Virus record (IMG/VR): IMGVR_UViG_3300033273_000654
Location: 1 to 32,546 of that record
Reading direction: 5' to 3' (one strand)
From: a virus
DNA length: 32,546 nt
In this document: positions 7,397 to 16,642 of the stretch, in pieces
Position numbering within the stretch: the first letter of the stretch is position 1
How the letters are laid out: each line of letters opens with the position of its first letter
Program-made: the position numbers and the translations under genes
Notes under the pieces: generated by a model
What the model saw: only the letters and a program-made list of their open reading frames with translations
What the model was told of the DNA's origin: nothing
Database searches by the model: none

Positions 7397-7598
7397 TAGT
7401 AATCTCCTTGAGTAAAGATTTGATTTCTTCAATATCCTTCTTAAGTGTATCAAGTTCTTCCCGTTCTGTCTGCCTCCGTTGTTTCATTTTCATATATTCA
7501 ACATAACCAGCACTATCAGTATTAATAATAGCATTGGTATTATTATCTCTATAAAGGTTTGCTTCACCTTTAACACGAGTTAAATCTTCTTGTTCCAT
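7383..7598 (-). CDS. Conserved small protein with C-terminal coiled coil (71 aa)
   Basis: The ATG at 7598 lies one base after the stop of the 2478-residue gene (TAATATG), which I prefer over an in-frame TTG at 7607 inside that gene. Residues 1-40 read MEQEDLTRVKGEANLYRDNN then an INTDSAGYVEYMKMK segment; residues 40-66 are charged heptads (EELDTLKKDIEEIKSLLKEI), a probable coiled coil. The VKGE-x-LYRD-x(4)-AI-x-N-x-D-x-AGYxxYM pattern is one I recall from small T4-like cyanophage virion-cluster proteins next to the DUF4815-type gene. No named function. The coiled coil suggests oligomerisation or binding to a neighbour's product. Confidence 0.8.
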   Translation of the reverse strand: MEQEDLTRVKGEANLYRDNNTNAIINTDSAGYVEYMKMKQRRQTEREELDTLKKDIEEIKSLLKEITNGPR

Positions 7599-7599
7599 A

Positions 7600-10500
7600 T
7601 TATGCAAGTGCGATAGCTCTAAAGTCTCTTAATTTAACAGGAGTAGATTCATTAGTTGTTGACATAACAACTTTAATTGCAAAAGCAGTAAACTGCTCTA
7701 AGTCACCAACAGAGAATTGATATTCGGAAAATCCTTTATCATCATTTGCAGCAACTTTAGCATCTGCTCTTCCACTATTCTTATCCGGATCAATTACCCT
7801 ATCACCAAATCCATCTCCATCATCATCAATTAAGTTATCATATCCTGGAAATGGAACGAAGTTTGGTTCAACACCACTAGAATCTGCTTTGAAAAGAGCG
7901 TAGAAAACTCTAAAATCTGCAGATTCTGGTCTATGTGCAGCAATGTAAACTTTCAGACTGGTTGCTGGATTTGCAAGTGAAATTGCTTTAGTTACAAATA
8001 CTGCTCCATGAGGATCATTATTTGTATTACTTCTAGAGTCACTAACATAATCATCAATCGGTTTATTGACTTTGTTTCTACCAATAACAAATCCTGCGTT
8101 CTGCAAGTCCAATACTGGAGACAGATTTTCATCTGCTGATTCCATATCAATTCTTAAAGTTAAAGATCTCTTGCGTGGAATACCTTGTATTCTTGCAAGT
8201 TCATTAACTCTAGATGCAATCAATCTTGGTGTAGGGAACTTTGTTCTCTTATTCAAAACAACAGGTTCAAATCCTTGATCGAGGAATGAAACTTCATTTC
8301 CTCCTGCACTAGTTCCAGAAATTGTTCTAATATTGCATTCCACTTTAGTGCCTTTACCTGGAGTAATGACATTAAATTCGGGTTTGATCATAGTATATTG
8401 GTAATTTTGAGAAATACCAACATCTTTTCCACCAAATCCTTTTTTGGATGCAAAGTTTAACATTGAATTGCCAGTATCTCTGGCAGTTGGGAATTGTGTG
8501 GATCTATCAAATTCCAGATAATAGTAATCAAGATTTGAATTATCATCAGAATGATAAGTTGATGGAATATCATGAGTGGTATTAATTCTCATGAGAGAAA
8601 CACCATTTACTTCATAAGACTGGATGGAAGTATTTTTGGAATGAGTGGTTTTAGTGGATCCGTTTAAACCTCTATCTGAAATTGTAAGAGTTCCTGCATT
8701 TCCAGTACCAGCAGTTACTGCACTATATGCAACAACTTCTTCATCAATAAGAGCATATCCAGAACCAGAAGTAGAACCTTCATAAGTTGCAAATACTCTT
8801 CTATCTTCAACAGAAACTGTAGTATCATTTATACCAAACTCTGCTGTAGTAACAGTTGTTTGAGTATCTGGTTTTACATCTTCAATTATAATTTTATTGT
8901 TTCCACCATGATGGGCATGATTTCTTTGCTTAATTCTGAAAACATTTCCAGTATAATTATTATCTACTAGAGAAGATGTACCATTTACATCTACACCAGA
9001 ATCTGCAGTTGTAGTTGGACTATTAACTGGATCAGTATAATAATAAATGTCTTCAGTATTAGTAAAGTTTTCACCCTGAACATTGGTTAGATAGAGTGAA
9101 TCAACAGAAGCAGTACGGCTTGTAACTGTGATTTTCGCTCCAGAACCACCTGCACCACCAGTACCGCCCATGTCTGCGGTTGTAATTCCTAGTGGTTCGT
9201 TACCAATGTATCCACTTCCTCCATTAGTAATATTAACTGATGAAATATTACCATCGAGGTTGGTGGTGATAGTTGCCTCAGCACCCTCACCTTTTCCTGT
9301 TAGAGAAAATAAACTAACACCTGTTGAAGTTGTAGATGGTTTATAATCAGTTCCACTACTTGCGATAGAAACTGATGCTGTACCTGTACTAATTGGAGCA
9401 CCCATTTTCTCAACATAACCATTAATTCCAGCATTACCAGTTCCCTGAGTAACTTTAGTTCCTAGAGTCACGGCAGGATTTAGAGTACCACTAATAGGTA
9501 ATTTTAGTTTTCTTGGATACGATTCAATTGGATTAGCATTCAATGTTTGTGCATTATCACCTTTTGGCGTAATGTCACTATTATAAAATTCAACAGCACC
9601 AGATGTTTTGAATTTTGCTTTATAAAGAGTAAATGTTAAATCCTGAAGTTGACTTGGAGTCCAAATTGTACCATTTTGAGACTTAAAGAGAGAACCACCA
9701 ATGTACTGTTTAGTTACAACTACCTTACGAACATTGGGTAGTTGTGATGAGTTTACAGTCTTTTCACCCATTTTTGCTGTCCACATCTCATATCGATCAG
9801 ATGCAGGTGACAAGATAACGATTGCATATTCAGTATCTGGTTCCAAATAAACCGGTGATTCAAATTTAACATTTGTTGCTACTGGTTTTGTTGGATCATT
9901 CGAAACATTAATTTGATTTGGATTTAGTGCAATTTGAGTGTAATCTTGAACTAAGAATGAAGTTGGTGTTCCAAGCTCCATAGTTCTAAGTTCAACAAAA
10001 ACTTTTGCTTTAGGATCTTTACGAGCAAAATATAAATCGAAAGAAGTTAAGAATGCGCCTCTTTCATCAACAGTAAATGATTGTGCAAGAGGATCTCTAT
10101 GTGCTGCTTTAACTTTGACATCAACATCAACTATACTCCTTTTTCTGCGTGGTTTGGGTGGATTTCTAACAGAAACTTTAGATGTTTCTTGTGTTAAAAT
10201 AGTTCCACTACCACTATAAGTACCAATTGCTGATGAAGCATATCTAGTAGATCCAGGTACTGCTGTATTAGATGGTGGCAATGCAGTAATCTTTACAGTC
10301 TTTGTGCCAGATTTAACTCTGGTTTTTGGTGTTGGTGTTGAATTTGGATCTCTAATAAAGAAGGATCCAATAACGTCTCCCCAGTTGTCAGATATCAGTC
10401 TATCATCAGTAATTTCTGCTACAGCACCGGTTGTTTCTCCAGTAACTTTAAATCCTTTTTTAACAAAACCATAGAATTTTTGTCTTTGGGCAAGTTTATT

Positions 10501-13500
10501 AATAGCAATATTCATTAACGTTGAAGTTGGTGAATATCCTTTTCCTGGTGCAGGAGCCTTTTTATCGAAAGGATTAATCTCATATGTTTCAGCATATCTT
10601 GATGGCTCACCTAAACCTGCTGCAATTTCTGGACTATTTCTTGTGCCAGATTTATGGTTCGGTCTTTGAAGTGGCATATAACCAACTCTCTTACCGTTCT
10701 TATTGTGTACAATAATATTTTCATCATGACTAAAAGTTCCAGATTTCATTTGAATTTGAAATAGTTTTGGAACTATATCAACTTGCTGACTGTCAAGGTA
10801 GAAATAGTGTCTTTGATTTGGTCTCAGACCGTTTCCATAGAATGCAACATTTCTTGAACGCATCCAAGGATCTGCTTCACCCGATACTTTTACATCCTCT
10901 ACATAATCAAATTCTCTAGAAGGTCCTCTAAGTTTTGGTTTGAATCTTGTAGTCGTTGTAATTTTTGTGGTAGTGATTGCTTTCTTAACTTTTTCACCTC
11001 TACCACCACCTTTGTCATATTTTTTAATTTCTGTCGTTCTATCAACATCTCTAGTAACCGTTGCCTCTTGTTTCCATTTGGCACCAGTAGATTCTGTTCT
11101 ATGATCATTAACATAAATTGTCCTAACCCAATTATCAGAGGCTGGATTGAGAATAACACCTCCAACAAAAACTAAGACATTGAATGGATTCACATTTTCA
11201 GCTGTTGTTGCATGTGGTTGATTAATCCATTTCTTTTCTGTATACTTAAGTGTAATAAGATCACCAGTTTTTTGACATCCACTTCCAGATGGAAGTTCTA
11301 AATCTTGACTTAAATCTGCAGTATCTGGATCAATAGATGGATGTAATCTCAATTCTGCATCCATAGACCAAAGATCCATAGGTGCCACTAAAGTACCACT
11401 TGATTTTTGAAGATCTACAGTAGATAAACGTTGATTCATGATCGACTTATTTCTAAAGTCGCTAACAACAAATCCACTCTTGAATCTATTCAGACCACTT
11501 GCATCGGTAACATTTATTGACTTGGCAGACAATTCGAGCATAGTGAGACTTGTAACATCTTCAAGATTTTCAATCCTATCTTCAAGTTTGCCAATATCAC
11601 GCATCGTGAATCGTCTATTGTCGCGAAGTATAACTCTAGGATCTCTTGTTGTGTTATAAAGATATGGTGGTAATAATACCTGAGCCAATTCCATTGAATC
11701 ATCAGAAAGCACTGGTGCGTCTGGATCATCTGCAGGTACACCCTGAGTTACTTCGATCTCTCCTAATTTGTTGATTGTAACTAAATCAATTCTTGGAAGA
11801 TAATATGTATATCCAACAGAAGAAGATTCGCCTGGAGAAATTACATACTTATAATTGTATTCAAACTCTCTATTTTCAAAAGCAAAAGGAGACTTGGTTT
11901 CATATCCAGTAACATCTGTCCAAGGTTTAACTCTTGGTCTAAAGTCAAGTAAATCACTAGCACGGAGACCATTCGGAGTGAATGGAATATCACTTGTAAA
12001 TCTATCTGCAGTATATGAATTTACAGTGAAGATATCTCCACCATTTCCTGCACCAATATTATAATGATCAAATATAATTTTTAATTTACGATCTGGAGTT
12101 GGACTTCCTTCTCTTCTTTCAATTCTAGAATAATCACAGAATTGGTGTCCTTGAGCTCCAACAAGACGATAATTTGCGGTTATATCCAAGTAACTGCCAG
12201 GATTAACTTGTTGAATAACTGCTTCAACAGAAGAATCTTTAAATGTTACATCTTCACCAACAGTAAATGTATCATCATTTAATGGAACATAATCAACTGT
12301 TGTTGATGTCCTTGAAACAACTTGTCCAATAGCTCTACTCTCATTACCAAGTATTTTTTCACCAACAATAACACTTTGATCAAGTGACAATCCTGTTGAG
12401 AATGTTAATTTATCTAATACCGGTGCATCATTAGTTGTTGATTCATAAATTGCACGTACATTAATTACATCAGGAACATTTAATGAAATTTCCTCATCTT
12501 CAACTCTAGTTCCATAATAGCGACTAGTAGAAAGTCCAGTTGCTGTTGAAATACCAGAAGTTCTTACAACATCAAGTGTCGAAGATTTTACAAATTCTTT
12601 TGTTTTATTAGTAATTCCCTCTTTTTTAAGTGTTACATTAAATGTAACATTATTGGCATTTAGTAGAGTACTACCATTAGTAGTGGTTATACCTGTAAAT
12701 TTAATTGTCTCTCCATTAGCACCTAAGGTAAAATTACTAGAATCAATTTTAACAGGTGATCCATTACTATTTGTAATACTATATCTCTCTTGATCGAAAG
12801 ATTCAAAAAATGCTGTTACAATACCAGCACTAGTATCTAAGGCATCGGAGATAGCAATAGTTTTTTCACCACCAGTAACTGTTTGTCCTCTAATCTGCTT
12901 AGTAATAGTAAGATTTGCTGTTGATAAATCTACAGAAGCAATATTCTCAACAGGCATTGGAGCATAAAGTCCATTTTCACCATAACCAAGAACTCTTGGA
13001 ACCATTAAAGAAAATGTATGCTGTCCAGTAACTCTTGTGTTACTACAAACATTAGTAACTGCAAAAGGTGCTTCTCCCAAATTAATAGTTTGTCCACCTG
13101 GATTAACACCAAGAACTACGTTGTATGTTGGATCTGTATTATTTGCAGTCTGATATTTTAAAATTGAACCTTTCTTGAGACCACCATTAACACCCTTGAA
13201 AAATCTACCAGCAACTCGTGCAGTACCAGCAGAAGCATCAACATCTAACAAATCCTTTGCACCAACATTTGCTAATGGTTGCTCATAAAGAACAGTATCA
13301 GCAACAAAGTCTGGAGCAGCACTAATTCCTGTTAATCCACTGAAATCTTGATAAACCGACTTAATATCAGATGTATCATAAACTTCAACTCTAGTAATCG
13401 AAGTTATAGTTTCATCTACTTCATTAATAATTACATCCTCACCTTTCAGGAAATTTCCTGAAGTTTGTGAAAGATATAACTTTTTCCCGTCTCTTTTACT

Positions 13501-15036
13501 AACATAACCTATAGCACCACTTGAGAGACCTCTAATTCTAGAACCATCTGGTGCTCTATCCTGTGTCTCAAAGTCTGAAACTCTCACCATTGTGTATGTT
13601 TGAATATCATACAGGTAAAGATCAAAACTAGTTTGTGCACCAGCGTATTTGTCATCGGTAAGTCCAAACCAATAAACTCTTGCCTGACCTATCTCTTCGC
13701 CATTACCTGAAGTTGTAGTTCCACTATTTTCCATCTCATCTCTTCTTTCATTATGAAGTTTGATGACATTTGCAGAGTTATTTGCACCACCAATATTAAT
13801 ATAAGGTGTTCCACTAACATTATTAACTCTGATAAGACTTCCCATATCAAATGGAATTCTTGCCTTAGTTGTGGGTTTTGTTGTTCTTGGTTTAGGTACA
13901 TCGATAACAGTACTACCAACATGATCAATATCAAATCCCTTCACGTATGCGGTGCCTGCAGACACCCTGATGCCCATATTTTCTTCTTTAGGTACATTAC
14001 CATCATCAGTTAATTCTTCTTCTGTGAAGAGACCTCCGTTGCCCATCTCATCATTAAGAAGATCTACAACATCAACAGTAAAATTATCTACAGCATAGTT
14101 ACCAGATTCTTCAAAAGTTCTCTTCGCAAAATATTTTCTAATTTCACTATATTGCGAAGAATTTTGAATTTTTTTAATTGCACCTTCGTCAATTTTTACC
14201 AACTCTACGAAACTAGTATCTTCGTTATCGGTAAGTAATTTCTTTGTAAGTTTTAACCTAATTCTAAATCTATCTGCACCTGGTGCTGCAAAGTTTGTAA
14301 ATCCTTTTGCATTATCATTTAATTCTGGTTCTTGATCAGAGTTTAAAATATCTTCAACAATATCAAATCCAACTCTATACGATGGTTCATTATCATATGG
14401 ATCAAGAACAATCAGAGACTTTTGAACATCTACAAAAGTTCCTCTGATAAAATATACGCCAGAATCAACACCGACCGCATATCCAGTATTAACTGCATCA
14501 ATATTGTTTAGAGTAAATACAGTATCTCCAGATACAATAGATGTATTTCCATAGGTAATATTGTCCTGAAGTATTAATACCTCTCCATCTTCAAAAGTAG
14601 TGCCTTCTTCGCCATCACCTTCAAGATATTTTACAAAAAGAGTAATTTCTTCAACACCCTCTTGAGGTGGAAGCAAATATCCACTAATTCTTGCCCTTAT
14701 ATCAGTATTTTGAGAAATTATTTCCGCACCTTTACCATCATTTGCAGAAACAATAGCATCAAGATAAAGAGATACATCAATGCCCAGATGATCTCTATTT
14801 ACCTTAACAGTCGTAAACTCATTATCACAGGTAATTGCGCCAGGAATTACCATAGAACCTTCTTTGAAGGTATGACTACCAAAAGATTCTATTTGATTTT
14901 GAAGAATCGATTGAAGACCAGTAAGTTCTCTTGCCTGAACAGGGTACCCAGGCTTGAAAAGGACCTTGTAAAAATTATCATCCTTATTAAAATCGTCGAA
15001 ATAAGGATTTACGTTTAAGTTCGTCTTTTGGGGCAT
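7600..15036 (-). CDS. DUF4815-type large tail/baseplate structural protein (2478 aa)
   Basis: One uninterrupted frame starting three bases after the gp8 stop, occupying the place of T4 genes 9-12. The N-terminus is DUF4815-like: residues 8-66 with NPYFDDFNKDDNFYKVLFKP, PVQARELTGLQSILQNQIES and FKEGSMVIPG. Residues about 1390-1416 have WMRSRNVAFYGNGLRP and a YFYLDS strand; residues about 1643-1690 have DPLAQSFTVDERGAFLTSFD and LYFARKD, features I recall in the same cyanophage family. Residues about 1879-1970 carry the GxGY repeat also found in gp14 (NGGSGYIGNEPLGI). Residues about 2089-2138 have an EEVVAYSAV then SDRGLNGSTKTTHS cassette shared with the giant protein. Near 2400-2412 DDDGDGFGD is a possible calcium loop. 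Likely a peripheral baseplate protein or fibre anchor; precise T4 counterpart unclear. Confidence 0.85.
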   Translation of the reverse strand: MPQKTNLNVNPYFDDFNKDDNFYKVLFKPGYPVQARELTGLQSILQNQIESFGSHTFKEGSMVIPGAITCDNEFTTVKVNRDHLGIDVSLYLDAIVSANDGKGAEIISQNTDIRARISGYLLPPQEGVEEITLFVKYLEGDGEEGTTFEDGEVLILQDNITYGNTSIVSGDTVFTLNNIDAVNTGYAVGVDSGVYFIRGTFVDVQKSLIVLDPYDNEPSYRVGFDIVEDILNSDQEPELNDNAKGFTNFAAPGADRFRIRLKLTKKLLTDNEDTSFVELVKIDEGAIKKIQNSSQYSEIRKYFAKRTFEESGNYAVDNFTVDVVDLLNDEMGNGGLFTEEELTDDGNVPKEENMGIRVSAGTAYVKGFDIDHVGSTVIDVPKPRTTKPTTKARIPFDMGSLIRVNNVSGTPYINIGGANNSANVIKLHNERRDEMENSGTTTSGNGEEIGQARVYWFGLTDDKYAGAQTSFDLYLYDIQTYTMVRVSDFETQDRAPDGSRIRGLSSGAIGYVSKRDGKKLYLSQTSGNFLKGEDVIINEVDETITSITRVEVYDTSDIKSVYQDFSGLTGISAAPDFVADTVLYEQPLANVGAKDLLDVDASAGTARVAGRFFKGVNGGLKKGSILKYQTANNTDPTYNVVLGVNPGGQTINLGEAPFAVTNVCSNTRVTGQHTFSLMVPRVLGYGENGLYAPMPVENIASVDLSTANLTITKQIRGQTVTGGEKTIAISDALDTSAGIVTAFFESFDQERYSITNSNGSPVKIDSSNFTLGANGETIKFTGITTTNGSTLLNANNVTFNVTLKKEGITNKTKEFVKSSTLDVVRTSGISTATGLSTSRYYGTRVEDEEISLNVPDVINVRAIYESTTNDAPVLDKLTFSTGLSLDQSVIVGEKILGNESRAIGQVVSRTSTTVDYVPLNDDTFTVGEDVTFKDSSVEAVIQQVNPGSYLDITANYRLVGAQGHQFCDYSRIERREGSPTPDRKLKIIFDHYNIGAGNGGDIFTVNSYTADRFTSDIPFTPNGLRASDLLDFRPRVKPWTDVTGYETKSPFAFENREFEYNYKYVISPGESSSVGYTYYLPRIDLVTINKLGEIEVTQGVPADDPDAPVLSDDSMELAQVLLPPYLYNTTRDPRVILRDNRRFTMRDIGKLEDRIENLEDVTSLTMLELSAKSINVTDASGLNRFKSGFVVSDFRNKSIMNQRLSTVDLQKSSGTLVAPMDLWSMDAELRLHPSIDPDTADLSQDLELPSGSGCQKTGDLITLKYTEKKWINQPHATTAENVNPFNVLVFVGGVILNPASDNWVRTIYVNDHRTESTGAKWKQEATVTRDVDRTTEIKKYDKGGGRGEKVKKAITTTKITTTTRFKPKLRGPSREFDYVEDVKVSGEADPWMRSRNVAFYGNGLRPNQRHYFYLDSQQVDIVPKLFQIQMKSGTFSHDENIIVHNKNGKRVGYMPLQRPNHKSGTRNSPEIAAGLGEPSRYAETYEINPFDKKAPAPGKGYSPTSTLMNIAINKLAQRQKFYGFVKKGFKVTGETTGAVAEITDDRLISDNWGDVIGSFFIRDPNSTPTPKTRVKSGTKTVKITALPPSNTAVPGSTRYASSAIGTYSGSGTILTQETSKVSVRNPPKPRRKRSIVDVDVKVKAAHRDPLAQSFTVDERGAFLTSFDLYFARKDPKAKVFVELRTMELGTPTSFLVQDYTQIALNPNQINVSNDPTKPVATNVKFESPVYLEPDTEYAIVILSPASDRYEMWTAKMGEKTVNSSQLPNVRKVVVTKQYIGGSLFKSQNGTIWTPSQLQDLTFTLYKAKFKTSGAVEFYNSDITPKGDNAQTLNANPIESYPRKLKLPISGTLNPAVTLGTKVTQGTGNAGINGYVEKMGAPISTGTASVSIASSGTDYKPSTTSTGVSLFSLTGKGEGAEATITTNLDGNISSVNITNGGSGYIGNEPLGITTADMGGTGGAGGSGAKITVTSRTASVDSLYLTNVQGENFTNTEDIYYYTDPVNSPTTTADSGVDVNGTSSLVDNNYTGNVFRIKQRNHAHHGGNNKIIIEDVKPDTQTTVTTAEFGINDTTVSVEDRRVFATYEGSTSGSGYALIDEEVVAYSAVTAGTGNAGTLTISDRGLNGSTKTTHSKNTSIQSYEVNGVSLMRINTTHDIPSTYHSDDNSNLDYYYLEFDRSTQFPTARDTGNSMLNFASKKGFGGKDVGISQNYQYTMIKPEFNVITPGKGTKVECNIRTISGTSAGGNEVSFLDQGFEPVVLNKRTKFPTPRLIASRVNELARIQGIPRKRSLTLRIDMESADENLSPVLDLQNAGFVIGRNKVNKPIDDYVSDSRSNTNNDPHGAVFVTKAISLANPATSLKVYIAAHRPESADFRVFYALFKADSSGVEPNFVPFPGYDNLIDDDGDGFGDRVIDPDKNSGRADAKVAANDDKGFSEYQFSVGDLEQFTAFAIKVVMSTTNESTPVKLRDFRAIALA
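12631..12649. repeat. 9-bp inverted repeat, 1-base centre
   Basis: The arms tgttacatt and aatgtaaca are perfect complements around a single a, inside the DUF4815-type gene. It could form a cruciform or only a tight mRNA turn. It may simply be codon coincidence in AT-rich DNA. Confidence 0.6.
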
Positions 15037-15039
15037 TTT

Positions 15040-16599
15040 TTAGAATTCCAGTATAATTTTTAAGTCTTCTTTTTGTCTTGGGTTTCTAGCGATACTAGAC
15101 CTGTTGTCAAGATAAATTATTTCTCCCGACCCTTTATTTATTTCAGGTACCGCAATCCCGTTTGTAAAATCAACACCAAGATTAATTAGTTTAGTTCCTG
15201 ATGGATTTGTTGTAATTCCGGAAAATCCAGAATCAATACTTCCAGTAAAGTTAGAAACTTTACCAGTAATCGTTCCACCATTAGGATCGAAACTATATGA
15301 TCTTCCATTAGTGGTGATGCCAGTATAATCTTGAGTATCTTGAGTAGTTTGATTTATGAATAAAGATCTATCAGTAAAATACTTAAGAACCTTTGTTTCA
15401 TCATCCCAAGAAGCAACATATCCGCGTGCTTTTCCAACACTTAAAATTTGTATAATTTCTTCACCAACTTTTGGTTTACCAGATAATGAACTACCTTCAA
15501 GTTTCAAAGAATACAATCCAGTAAAAGTATTCTCAGTGTAGACATCACTTGTTCCAACTTTAGTTGGATTTTTTACAATAGAAACTTGAGCAAAACTAGT
15601 GTCTACGGGGAAATCTTTAGTGGAATCATCAAATCTTGCATAAACTAATACTCTATCAGTTCCAAGTTCTTTATATATATCAAATCCATGTCCCTTTGAA
15701 GGTGGAATAATAGGAACTAAGTTAGCACTAGTACCAGTTGTATTTGAATTAATCGGTCCAAGATCTACAAATGCATAACTATAATCTTTACCACCAGAAA
15801 CTACAGTAGTATTTGTAATTTTTCCACCTTCAACATCAACTCTAACTTTACCTCCTGTTCCATCACCAATTAAATCAAATTCTTGTCCAAGACCGTTTGC
15901 ATAATTTGCACCTTCAGCAGCAATGTAAACAGTTCTAATTTGATTGTCATTTAAACTAGAATCTGCAGATTCTCTAATCGATCTAATTTGAGTATTTGTC
16001 GAAGTAGACCAATCATTTGGCACAGTAATATATTCTGTAGAATCAAATTTGATAATGTCACTAGGAGTAATTGTATAAAGATATTTCCAAATGTAACCAT
16101 CACCGCTATCACCTGCACGAGAAGGTTCTAAATCTGTGAAAGTTGGTTGATCAAGAGAGACATTTCCTTTTAAATTATTTCCATTAGATCCATTTTCAAT
16201 ACAAATGTAGACTCTATAGTCCTCATTCATTACATAATAATTTGCATCATACAATCTAGATGCATTAGTTATTGGTGCAGGATTGTTTACATCATAATCA
16301 TGCCGATACATTTCGTATCTATTACCAGCAACCCAATTAATTTTTCTTACGATGCGTCTTACATTGGCTCCAGTAATTTTTTTGCCATATAAAACAACAT
16401 CACCAGAATGAGCATTTGATGAAATGCTATCTGTAGGTGTTGGTGGGTTAGTATTCCAAGTAGTACTTCTCCCATATGCATTAATTGCTGGATTGGGAAG
16501 ACCAACAGCAATATAATATGAGTTGTTTGCAGAATCAATAGAATCTACAAAATTACTGGCATTCAGAATTCTAAATTGATCAGTAACAATTGCGGGCAT
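15040..16599 (-). CDS. 8: Baseplate wedge protein gp8
   Basis: Protein of 519 aa (T4 gp8 is 334). In T4, gp8 dimers bind gp10-gp7 and gp6 in each baseplate wedge. Family marks: residues 19-45 with DSIDSANNSYYIAVGLPNP, residues 68-101 VVLYGKKITGANVRRIVRKI and a RYEMYRHDYD strand, residues 127-134 DYRVYICI, and residues 166-178 GDGYIWKYLYTIT, then 293-314 with NLVPIIPPSKGHGFDIYKEL, all in the order expected for gp8. Residues about 222-286 hold one degenerate copy of the virion-wide beta-repeat (AAEGANYANG, then VSGGKDYSYAFVDLG). It begins 18 bases after a late promoter box, with only a weak AGATAACG ahead of the ATG. Gene order after the giant gene matches T4 7-8. Confidence 0.9.
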   Translation of the reverse strand: MPAIVTDQFRILNASNFVDSIDSANNSYYIAVGLPNPAINAYGRSTTWNTNPPTPTDSISSNAHSGDVVLYGKKITGANVRRIVRKINWVAGNRYEMYRHDYDVNNPAPITNASRLYDANYYVMNEDYRVYICIENGSNGNNLKGNVSLDQPTFTDLEPSRAGDSGDGYIWKYLYTITPSDIIKFDSTEYITVPNDWSTSTNTQIRSIRESADSSLNDNQIRTVYIAAEGANYANGLGQEFDLIGDGTGGKVRVDVEGGKITNTTVVSGGKDYSYAFVDLGPINSNTTGTSANLVPIIPPSKGHGFDIYKELGTDRVLVYARFDDSTKDFPVDTSFAQVSIVKNPTKVGTSDVYTENTFTGLYSLKLEGSSLSGKPKVGEEIIQILSVGKARGYVASWDDETKVLKYFTDRSLFINQTTQDTQDYTGITTNGRSYSFDPNGGTITGKVSNFTGSIDSGFSGITTNPSGTKLINLGVDFTNGIAVPEINKGSGEIIYLDNRSSIARNPRQKEDLKIILEF

Positions 16600-16616
16600 C
16601 GTTATCTTTTTTTATA

Positions 16617-16624
16617 TATTTATA
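16617..16624 (-). promoter_or_regulatory. T4-type late promoter TATAAATA
   Basis: Exact TATAAATA on the minus strand in the 43-base gap between the giant gene and gene 8, 17 bases before the gp8 ATG. The short leader means transcripts would start very near the start codon. Confidence 0.75.
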
Positions 16625-16642
16625 GGAGAATGTGATATTTAA

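Noticed and set aside
7397-7453. Longer start for the 59-aa gene
   Set aside because: The extension lies inside the 71-aa gene and is less likely than the ATG at 7396 with AAGGAG 7 bases before it.
7599-7607. TTG start for the 71-aa gene
   Set aside because: The ATG at 7598 sits right after the previous stop and is a better start.
10899-11168. Minus-strand 89-aa frame inside the DUF4815-type gene
   Set aside because: Low-complexity shadow in another frame, with no ribosome binding site and no independent support.
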